DNA from: Gulosibacter hominis
GTDB taxonomy: Bacteria > Actinomycetota > Actinomycetes > Actinomycetales > Microbacteriaceae
Length of the DNA stretch: 48,901 bases
Direction: 5' to 3'
Assembly: GCF_904842695.1 (NCBI RefSeq)
Contig: NZ_CAJGWQ010000015.1
Span: forward strand, 1-48,901
How positions within the stretch are numbered: the first letter of the stretch is position 1; every line of letters begins with the position of its first letter. Under the pieces are notes generated by a model. It did no database searches and was not told the origin of the DNA. It worked only from the letters and a program-made list of their open reading frames with translations. The position numbers and the translations under genes are program-made. Of the stretch, positions 25,584 to 31,835 are shown piece after piece.

Positions 25584-26581
25584 GCTCGGCCCCTCCGCTC
25601 ACGAGGGCTGCGCTGCCGCGGGTCGAGCAGCCAAAAAGCGATATCTGCCAGCAGCGCGATCACGGCGATTAGCGCGGCAATCAACAGTGTCGCCGCCTGC
25701 ACCACCGGGATGTCTTTAAACATCACCGAATCGGCCAACAGCTTCCCGAGCCCCGGCAACGCGAACGTGGTTTCGGCCAGCAGCGTGCCACCCACCAGGA
25801 AGGTGAGCACGAGACTCGCCGCGGTGATGATCGGCATGGCCGCATTGCGCAGCGCCACCCGCTCAACCTGCCGTTCAGGAATTCCGCGGGCACGCATCCC
25901 CGTCACATAGTCGGATGCGAGCGCGCCAACCATGGCCGTGCGGGTCAGCTTGAGCAAGATCGCCGCCAACCCCACGGTCAACGAAAACGCGGGCAGGATG
26001 AGGTGATACAGCATGTCGACAAACCCGTCACCGGTGCCGTACACCGGGAAGATCGGCAGATAGTACGAAAACACGTACAGCAGCAGCACACCCACGGCGA
26101 AGGTCGGCGCCGAAATCCCCAGCACCGCCAGCCAAGAACCCACCCGGTCGACAACACCGTGCGGTCGCACCGCGCCACGAATACCGAGCGGCACGGCAAT
26201 GAGCACCGACATCACAAACGCGAGCGCACACATCCAGAAGGTTGTCGGGATGCGGGCACCGATTGCCTCAGTTACCGGCACCTGCAAGCGGATGGAATCG
26301 CCAAGGTTGCCGGTGAACACATTCCCGAGCCAGATTCCATACTGGGTGAGGAAGGGTTCATCCAGGTGATATTTCGCGCGGATCGCCGCCACCGACTCGG
26401 GGTTGACCGGTCGATTACCGAGCAGAGTTTTTGCCAAATCGCCCGGGGCGAGATACATGAGTGCAAACACCACGAAGGTGAGCACGAACAAGACCACCGC
26501 GATCCCCACGAGCCGGGTCGTGAGCATCCCCATCAAAGTGTCGCTAAATTTGCGCCTGGTGGCGCCGGCTGCGGCGCTCAT
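25580..26581 (-). CDS. ABC importer permease, DppB type
   Basis: This 333-residue permease opens with a helix and the family motif YLAPGDLAKTLLG. Five further helices follow, with the coupling loop SDYVTGMRARGIPERQVERV and the terminal PGLGKLLADSVMFKDIPVVQ. I chose ATG 26581 (MSAAAGATRRKF) because it overlaps the binding-protein stop as ATGA; a longer frame reaches 26614 but runs into that gene. It is the second gene of the operon. Confidence 0.92.
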   Translation of the reverse strand: MSAAAGATRRKFSDTLMGMLTTRLVGIAVVLFVLTFVVFALMYLAPGDLAKTLLGNRPVNPESVAAIRAKYHLDEPFLTQYGIWLGNVFTGNLGDSIRLQVPVTEAIGARIPTTFWMCALAFVMSVLIAVPLGIRGAVRPHGVVDRVGSWLAVLGISAPTFAVGVLLLYVFSYYLPIFPVYGTGDGFVDMLYHLILPAFSLTVGLAAILLKLTRTAMVGALASDYVTGMRARGIPERQVERVALRNAAMPIITAASLVLTFLVGGTLLAETTFALPGLGKLLADSVMFKDIPVVQAATLLIAALIAVIALLADIAFWLLDPRQRSPRERRGRA

Positions 26582-28182
26582 GTTGCCGCCCGATACAGTG
26601 CGGCGGGCCAGCAACTCACGAACCGATACGGTGACAGATCACGGATCCCGAGATCCATCTTGACTGCGGTGATCGACTGCCCCCACCACAGCGGCACGTC
26701 AATAATGTCGGCGGCCTGCAGTTTTTCTACTTTGAGCAACAGCTCGATACGTTTTTCGGTGTCGGGTTCGGCCAGCGCCTGTGCCAGCAAATCCTGTATC
26801 TCGGAGTTTTCATACCCACTCACATTGCCGGTGCCGAGCATGAAACTCGAAATCTCCTCCGGCTGCCCGAGCGTCGAGAAGTACCACATATAGCTCACGC
26901 CATAGCCGGCCGATACATCAGCCGCCGCGAGCCATTCTTCAATCGGCACCTCACGTACATTGAGCCTGACCCCGATCGTGGCGAGGTTTTCGGCATAGGC
27001 GAGAGCAGCCTGTTTCAAATGCGGCCCAGTGGCCGGAACAAGCATTTCGGTCTCAAAACCGTTCGGCTGTGATGAGGCACTCAACGCCGCCTTAGCCTTG
27101 TCGAGATCAAACTCACGCTGCGGCACCTCGGCGAGCTTTTCGCGGGCCTCGTCGGCGTCGTACACGGTGGCGAGTGATTCGGGAGTCATGATGGTGCCGG
27201 CCGCCTCGCCCTGATTCCGCAGCAGGTTCTCGGCCACCGCGCGCCGGTCAAACGAGTGGGCGAACGCCTCACGCACTTTCGGGTCGTCAAACGGCTTCAC
27301 GGTGGTGTTGAAATAGAGCCCCACATAGCTGAGGTCAGGCGCATTCTCGATGCGCATATTCGGCACCTGCTGCCACGACCGGCTCTGCTGCACCGGCACG
27401 CTGAAGGCAATATCAATCTCCCCAGAACGGGCCGCAAGCAGCCGTGTCGATTCATCCGGGATGAACTTCACGGTGAGGTGTTTCACCTTCGGGACGCCAC
27501 CCCACCAGGTGTCAACACGCTCGTAACTCACATGCGAGTCGGGAACAAATTCAGTCACCCGATAAGGCCCGGTACCCAAAACCAGCGAGCGGCTATTGCC
27601 AATCTTGCCGTCGTGCTCCTGCCAGAACCGTTTTGAGGTGATAAACCCCGCACCGCCGCTCGACATGTTCTTGAGAAAAGCAGCGTCGGGTGCGTTAAGT
27701 GTGATTTCGATGCGGTCATCGCCGATGGCACTGATGCGGTCAACAGCGGTGAGGTAGTAGCTCAGTCCTGGCGAAAGCTCGGGGTCGCGGGCGGTTTCGA
27801 GACTGAACAACACATCCTCGACGGTGACATCGCTGCCATCCTGAAATTTCGCACCGTCACGAAGCGTGAACACGTAGGTGGTGTCGTCGGGCTGCTCCCA
27901 CGACTCGGCCAGTGCCGGCTGCACGTCGCCGTTGGCGTCGAGCATGGTGAGCCCCTCCTGCCCGATTGCGGCGAGGTGGTAGTTGAGGATGCCGGCTTCA
28001 TGCCCGACATACAGGCTCGACACTGACCCAGGGAGAGCTGCGGTTACGCTGGAGATTTCTTCGCCAGTGTCTGGCCCCACCTCTGTGGCGGTCGGCGGTG
28101 CACAGCCAACCAGGGCGAATGCGGCGGCGAGCACCAGCGCCACGCCGCGGCGCAGGCGTCGTCGGAATTGTGATGGGGGCAC
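26578..28182 (-). CDS. solute-binding lipoprotein of peptide/nickel ABC importer
   Basis: This is the first gene of the operon: a 534-residue family 5 binding protein that captures the substrate outside the membrane. The Arg-rich start, hydrophobic stretch and lipobox LVGC (Cys27) mark a lipoprotein. Family features are LAESWEQPDDTTYVFTLRDG, FQDGSDVTVEDVLFSLE, GTGPYRVTEF, the VREAFAHSFDRRAV region and the C-terminal LLLKVEKLQAADIIDVPLW. The start is GTG 28182. Repeat element B lies upstream, in the space shared with the divergent 178-aa gene. Confidence 0.92.
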   Translation of the reverse strand: MPPSQFRRRLRRGVALVLAAAFALVGCAPPTATEVGPDTGEEISSVTAALPGSVSSLYVGHEAGILNYHLAAIGQEGLTMLDANGDVQPALAESWEQPDDTTYVFTLRDGAKFQDGSDVTVEDVLFSLETARDPELSPGLSYYLTAVDRISAIGDDRIEITLNAPDAAFLKNMSSGGAGFITSKRFWQEHDGKIGNSRSLVLGTGPYRVTEFVPDSHVSYERVDTWWGGVPKVKHLTVKFIPDESTRLLAARSGEIDIAFSVPVQQSRSWQQVPNMRIENAPDLSYVGLYFNTTVKPFDDPKVREAFAHSFDRRAVAENLLRNQGEAAGTIMTPESLATVYDADEAREKLAEVPQREFDLDKAKAALSASSQPNGFETEMLVPATGPHLKQAALAYAENLATIGVRLNVREVPIEEWLAAADVSAGYGVSYMWYFSTLGQPEEISSFMLGTGNVSGYENSEIQDLLAQALAEPDTEKRIELLLKVEKLQAADIIDVPLWWGQSITAVKMDLGIRDLSPYRFVSCWPAALYRAAT

Positions 28183-28431
28183 GGCCGAGAAACCTCTGCA
28201 TCTACTGGTGGGCTGCGAAGCGCATCAGACCCGAACTCGGCTGCTAGAGAGCCCAGCTGCTTGCCTGTTTCGCCTCGAGGGTTGCCACAGACTAACCCAA
28301 AACTTGTCGACGCAACAATGCGCCGCTTCTTCGTTCGTAATGCGCCGCGGGCGTCGCCCCGAGGCGCGCGCGGACTTTCGCGCGCGTCACACCTGGGTGC
28401 CGCGCCCGCCACGCTTCAAGCCCGCGCCCGC
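28183..28431. other. non-coding upstream region of the importer operon
   Basis: No gene is supported here. The stretch 28340-28400 is rich in GCGCGC and inverted GC-only repeats (for example GGCGCGCGCGG). The importer promoter must lie in this region, but I see no clear -35/-10 pair. Confidence 0.45.
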
Positions 28432-28685
28432 CTCCAAAGCGCCGCGCCCGCCCCCTTCGGGTACACCGCAAACCTCGAGGTACACCGCTATACCGGTGTA
28501 CCCCAGCGATATCGGTGTACCCCAGCGATATCGGTGTACCGCAGCGAAGGTGCAGCACTTGACGAGCCTCGCGAGCGTTGCCCCGAGGCAAGCGGGAAAA
28601 ACTAATGTGGCCAACATGTGCTCACGAGCCGAGCAAGTGCTCGCAAGCCGAGCTTGAGGAAACGAAGAACCCCCGTCTTCCGCTT
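28432..28685 (+). repeat. intergenic nested-palindrome element, copy B
   Basis: A long copy of the element. The palindromic core at 28459-28540 has two forward GGTACACCG sites and three reverse CGGTGTACC sites, that is, two units of TCGGTGTACCCCAGCGATA. About 145 bp of flank resembling copy C follow, including AGCCGAGCAAGTG and ACGAAGAACCCCC. The upstream flank CCAAAGCGCCGCGCCCGC is also shared with C. It lies between divergent genes, so it is not simply a terminator. Confidence 0.8.
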
Positions 28686-28822
28686 AAAGCAGCCAGGCTA
28701 GGGCGTACCTCGACCACGTCAGATCGGCCCTTCTGGACAGATCGCGGGCAGAATGTGCGCACAAGGGCACTCTCATACATACGCCCTCGACTGCGAGTAC
28801 CACCACGACGCCGCAGATACTC

Positions 28823-28828
28823 TAGGGT
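28823..28828 (+). promoter_or_regulatory. -10 box of a likely leaderless promoter for the 178-aa gene
   Basis: TAGGGT ends seven bases before the ATG at 28836. There is no other ribosome-site candidate apart from a weak TAAGG that would sit inside the same few bases. Confidence 0.45.
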
Positions 28829-28835
28829 CTAAGGC

Positions 28836-29372
28836 ATGGAGCCCAACACCAACACTCAACCGAAGAGGCCCTGGTACAAGCGCTGGTGGGTGATCGCTCT
28901 CGGCGTGATCATTGCCGTCGGCATCATTAACCAGATTATCAATCCCACGCCCAATGAGCAGGCGGAAGAGCCCGCTGCTGTCGAAACCACCACCATGCCC
29001 GAGGAAAACACAGACGAGAAACAAGCTCCCGGGCCGACCGAGGAAGCGCACACCGACCTCGCGGCACGGGTCACCGAAGCCGTCCTCGGCGGCAACCCCA
29101 GTTGTGACGGCGAGTTCCCCGCGCCCTCGTTCCAATCGCTCTGCTCTACCTCGCCCGGATTCTGGATCGCCGACATCACCGACGAGCACGCCGGCGCTGT
29201 CCGAGTCCACATCCAGGAACGCATGCAGGAACACGAACGCGAGGATGTGGCCCGGTGGGTCATGCAACACGCATGCCGCGAAGTCGAAGACCTCGACCTC
29301 GTAATCGCAGTCGATCTCGACGGATACGAACTTCACTGGATGCGTTCCAACTCCCGAAGCGTGTGCAGCTAG
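28836..29372 (+). CDS. membrane-anchored extracytoplasmic protein, unknown function
   Basis: I recognise no family. Of 178 residues, the first 20 are Lys/Arg/Trp-rich (PWYKRWW). A single helix follows (about 21-40), then a Glu/Thr/Pro-rich linker (43-72). A compact domain of about 100 residues has five cysteines (SCDGE, SLC, HACREVED, SVCS), probably partly disulphide-bonded outside the cell. The gene is isolated between two copies of the same roughly 255-bp element and next to tRNA-Ser, as in a small transferred cassette. Base composition is slightly less GC-rich than its neighbours. Confidence 0.7.
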   Translation: MEPNTNTQPKRPWYKRWWVIALGVIIAVGIINQIINPTPNEQAEEPAAVETTTMPEENTDEKQAPGPTEEAHTDLAARVTEAVLGGNPSCDGEFPAPSFQSLCSTSPGFWIADITDEHAGAVRVHIQERMQEHEREDVARWVMQHACREVEDLDLVIAVDLDGYELHWMRSNSRSVCS

Positions 29373-29464
29373 AACCAGCCCACTACCCTTTCTCGGAACG
29401 GCCGGGGGGTTTCATTCATGCCCCGGAGCAACGATGGCCCGCGCGTCGTCCCTCGGCGCCCGTA

Positions 29465-29721
29465 TCCAAAGCGCCGCGCCCGCGCCCGCGCCGCCCCTCG
29501 GCGCCCACACCCTCGGGTACACCGCAAACCTCTAGGTACACCGCCATACCGGTGTACCCCAGCGATACCGGTGTACCGCAGCGATGGTGAAACACTTCAC
29601 GAGGCGCGTGAGCCTCGCGCGCGCCACCCCGAGGCACACGAGCAAAACAAATGTGCCTACAAGCCGAGCAAGTGCCCACAAGCCGACTTTGCACAAACGA
29701 AGAACCCCCCGCCTTCCGCTT
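29465..29721 (+). repeat. intergenic nested-palindrome element, copy C
   Basis: Copy C has the core at 29515-29577 (two forward and two reverse half sites, one 19-bp unit). Flanks on both sides align with copy B at an offset of about 1056 bp upstream of the core, drifting to about 1036 downstream because B has one extra unit. Its right end runs into the left arm of the tRNA-Ser terminator. Confidence 0.8.
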
Positions 29722-29743
29722 GTTTCCAAGGGAGGCGGGGGTT
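29703..29743 (-). terminator. terminator of tRNA-Ser
   Basis: On the minus strand AACCCCCGCCTCCC pairs with GGAAGGCGGGGGGTT. It begins about ten bases after the tRNA 3' end and is followed by CTTCGTTT. The distal arm is shared with repeat element C and is also present in copy B. Confidence 0.75.
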
Positions 29744-29753
29744 TACCTTTCGG

Positions 29754-29841
29754 CGGTGACGGTGGGATTTGAACCCACGGTAGGGGGTTGCCCTACACGA
29801 CATTTCGAGTGTCGCACCTTCGGCCGCTCGGACACGTCACC
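29754..29841 (-). tRNA. tRNA-Ser (anticodon CGA)
   Basis: The minus strand gives an 88-base tRNA. The acceptor arm GGTGACG pairs with CGTCACC and the discriminator is G. The anticodon stem-loop is GACACTCGAAATGTC with anticodon CGA. The long class II variable arm (TGTAGGGCAACCCCCTA) marks serine, and the T arm is GTGGGTTCAAATCCCAC. The CCA is not encoded. It reads UCG codons. Confidence 0.95.
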
Positions 29842-29963
29842 GTCGGACGACATTACACGCCCCAAGCCGTTCACGCAAATCGAACTACCAAACTGGCGCG
29901 CATCCCCCAACCCGCACTGCCGATCGCGCGGCGGTGTCGGAGGCACCCCATAGGCTTTGCCAC

Positions 29964-31304
29964 ATGGCAACGAAACGAAAGCGACCGGCTTACCAATGCA
30001 GCGAGTGCGGCTACGAGGCCGTCAAGTGGGTTGGCCGCTGCCCCGAGTGCCAGGCCTGGGGCACCATAGAAGAGCGCGCTGCTACACGCGGTGGCCCGCA
30101 GTTTCGCGCCGAACCGCTCGCGCCTGCAACCGCCGCGCAGCCCATCACCGAGGTTGATGCGGGACAGGCCGTGCACTGGCCAACCGGCATCAGCGAGTTC
30201 GACCGGGTGCTCGGCGGCGGGATCGTTCCGGGCGCCGCGATTTTGCTCAGCGGCGAACCCGGGGTAGGTAAATCGACGCTGTTGATCGACACGGCCTCGA
30301 AGATCGCGAGCTTGGGCGCCAAGGTGCTGTATGTGAGCGCCGAAGAGTCGGTGAACCAGGTGCGGTTGCGTGCCGAGCGCACCGATGCACTGCATCCCAC
30401 GCTCTATCTGGCAAGCGAAACCGATCTGGCGACCGTGCTCGGGCATGTGGATGAGGTGCAGCCGCGGCTGCTCATCGTCGACTCGGTGCAGACGGTCGCT
30501 TCGGCAGAGCTGGATGCGCTTGCCGGCCAGCCTTCGCAGGTGCGCGAGGTGGCGTCGGCGCTGATTCGGCTCGCAAAATCGCGCGGACTGCCGGTGATCA
30601 TTGTGGGCCATGTCACCAAAGACGGGCAGGTTGCCGGGCCGCGGCTGCTCGAGCATCTGGTGGATGTGGTGGCGCATGTTGACGGCGACCGGCAGACTGC
30701 GCTGCGCTTTGTGCGCACGCTGAAGAACCGGTTCGGGCCCACCGACGAGGTGGGGTGTTTTGAGATGACCGGTGAGGGGATGCGCGAGGTACCGGATCCT
30801 TCGGCGCTTTTTATCAGTGACCGGGATGGATCGGTGCCGGGCACCTGCGTCACCATGGCACTCGAGGGCAAGCGGGTGCTGCCGGTGGAGATCCAGGCGC
30901 TTGTGGTGCCAACGCAGGCGCCGAATCCACGCCGGGTGGTCAACGGTGTGGATGCGGGGCGCGTGGCGATGCTGCTGGCGGTGCTTGAGCGCCGCTGCGG
31001 GCTGTCATTTGCGCAGCATGATGTGTATGTGTCGACCGTTGGCGGGGTGCGGCTCACCGAACCGGCGGCGGATTTGGCGATCGCTGCGGCGCTGGCCTCG
31101 GCCAAGCTCGAGTCGGCGCTTGAGGATCGGCTCGCGGTATTTGGTGAGGTTTCGCTCGTTGGTGATCTGCGACATGTCACCAACGAGAAGCAGCGCGTCA
31201 CCGAGGGGCGCCGGCTCGGTTTTGCGGGGCCGGTGGGCCCGGATGCGGGGCGCCTGGCGCAGGCTCTCGCGGCCGCGATTCCGGGGTTTGCCCAGCGCGG
31301 GTAG
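29964..31304 (+). CDS. radA: DNA repair protein RadA
   Basis: RadA is a RecA-like hexameric helicase that promotes branch migration in recombination. The 446 residues contain an N-terminal C4 zinc finger (CSECGY and CPECQAWGTIEE), Walker A GEPGVGKSTLLID at about 95-107, LLIVDSVQT (Walker B), the RadA-specific KNRFG motif, and a C-terminal Lon-protease-like domain (STVGGVRLTEPAADLAIAAA). I chose ATG 29964 (MATKRKRPAYQC). A TAGGCT box lies seven bases upstream, consistent with a leaderless message. Confidence 0.96.
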   Translation: MATKRKRPAYQCSECGYEAVKWVGRCPECQAWGTIEERAATRGGPQFRAEPLAPATAAQPITEVDAGQAVHWPTGISEFDRVLGGGIVPGAAILLSGEPGVGKSTLLIDTASKIASLGAKVLYVSAEESVNQVRLRAERTDALHPTLYLASETDLATVLGHVDEVQPRLLIVDSVQTVASAELDALAGQPSQVREVASALIRLAKSRGLPVIIVGHVTKDGQVAGPRLLEHLVDVVAHVDGDRQTALRFVRTLKNRFGPTDEVGCFEMTGEGMREVPDPSALFISDRDGSVPGTCVTMALEGKRVLPVEIQALVVPTQAPNPRRVVNGVDAGRVAMLLAVLERRCGLSFAQHDVYVSTVGGVRLTEPAADLAIAAALASAKLESALEDRLAVFGEVSLVGDLRHVTNEKQRVTEGRRLGFAGPVGPDAGRLAQALAAAIPGFAQRG

Positions 31305-31336
31305 TTCGTAGCGCTTGGCTCGTGGCGCTTTGCGCT

Positions 31337-31428
31337 CACGCCACCCCGCCTTGTGTGTGGGTTCGCGTCATCTGTACGTGTTCTGCCACACACAGTTGAC
31401 GCGAACCCACACAGAAGGCGAAGAAACG
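31337..31428 (+). repeat. 92-bp long-hairpin element, copy 1
   Basis: It has inverted arms of 24 nt (31347-31370 and 31397-31420) matching at 23 of 24 positions, with a 26-base loop. It begins 33 bp after the radA stop. A second copy lies 263 bp downstream and differs at three of 92 positions. There is no T-tract and no coding potential. Confidence 0.85.
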
Positions 31429-31599
31429 CGCGAAACGGAGCGACGCGGAGCGGCGAGGGGTCAGCCATGGCAGCGACGATGAGTGCACCAGACAGAACAC
31501 GGCGCCACACCTCGACCACACGCCCCACCGCACGACCATTTGCCTCGATGCTTGCGGCACCGCGCACTCCCCGCCACACCCGTTCACGACCCGCACCAC
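31429..31599. other. non-coding spacer between the hairpin elements
   Basis: No gene is supported. One open frame runs through it and both elements, but its content is Thr/Arg/Pro-rich, with no ribosome site and no family resemblance. Confidence 0.45.
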
Positions 31600-31691
31600 C
31601 ACGCCACCCCGCCTTGTGTGTGCCTTCGCGTCATCTGTACGTGTTCTGCCACACACAATTGACGCGAACCCACACAGAAGGCGAAGAAACG
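31600..31691 (+). repeat. 92-bp long-hairpin element, copy 2
   Basis: Same orientation as copy 1. Two changes in the left arm (GGGTTCG to GCCTTCG) disturb pairing at two positions, and there is one change in the loop. A GGC/GGA-rich low-complexity stretch follows to about 31760. Confidence 0.85.
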
Positions 31692-31772
31692 GCGGCGGCG
31701 CGGCGGCAGCGGAGGGCGCGGCGGCAGCGGAGCGGCGCCGCAACGCCACCGCGCGGCGCCGCACCGCCGGAA

Positions 31773-31820
31773 ACGAGTTGCGCCCGCATCCCTGCAATCG
31801 GGGATGCGGGCGCAGCTCGT
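31773..31820 (-). terminator. terminator of the wall-anchored 5'-nucleotidase
   Basis: A 20-bp stem (ACGAGTTGCGCCCGCATCCC, with one G-T type mismatch) and a loop of about eight bases start 16 bp after the stop. On the minus strand it is followed by TTTCC. Confidence 0.8.
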
Positions 31821-31835
31821 TAGGGAGCGCTCAGA

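Noticed and set aside
28578-28832. Short open frame after element B
   Set aside because: It lies within the repeat and promoter region, has no ribosome site, and its content is Arg/Pro/Thr-rich without resemblance to anything.
31353-31823. A 156-codon open frame across both hairpin elements
   Set aside because: It is interrupted in logic by the inverted repeats, has no start signal, and its translation mirrors the repeat arms.
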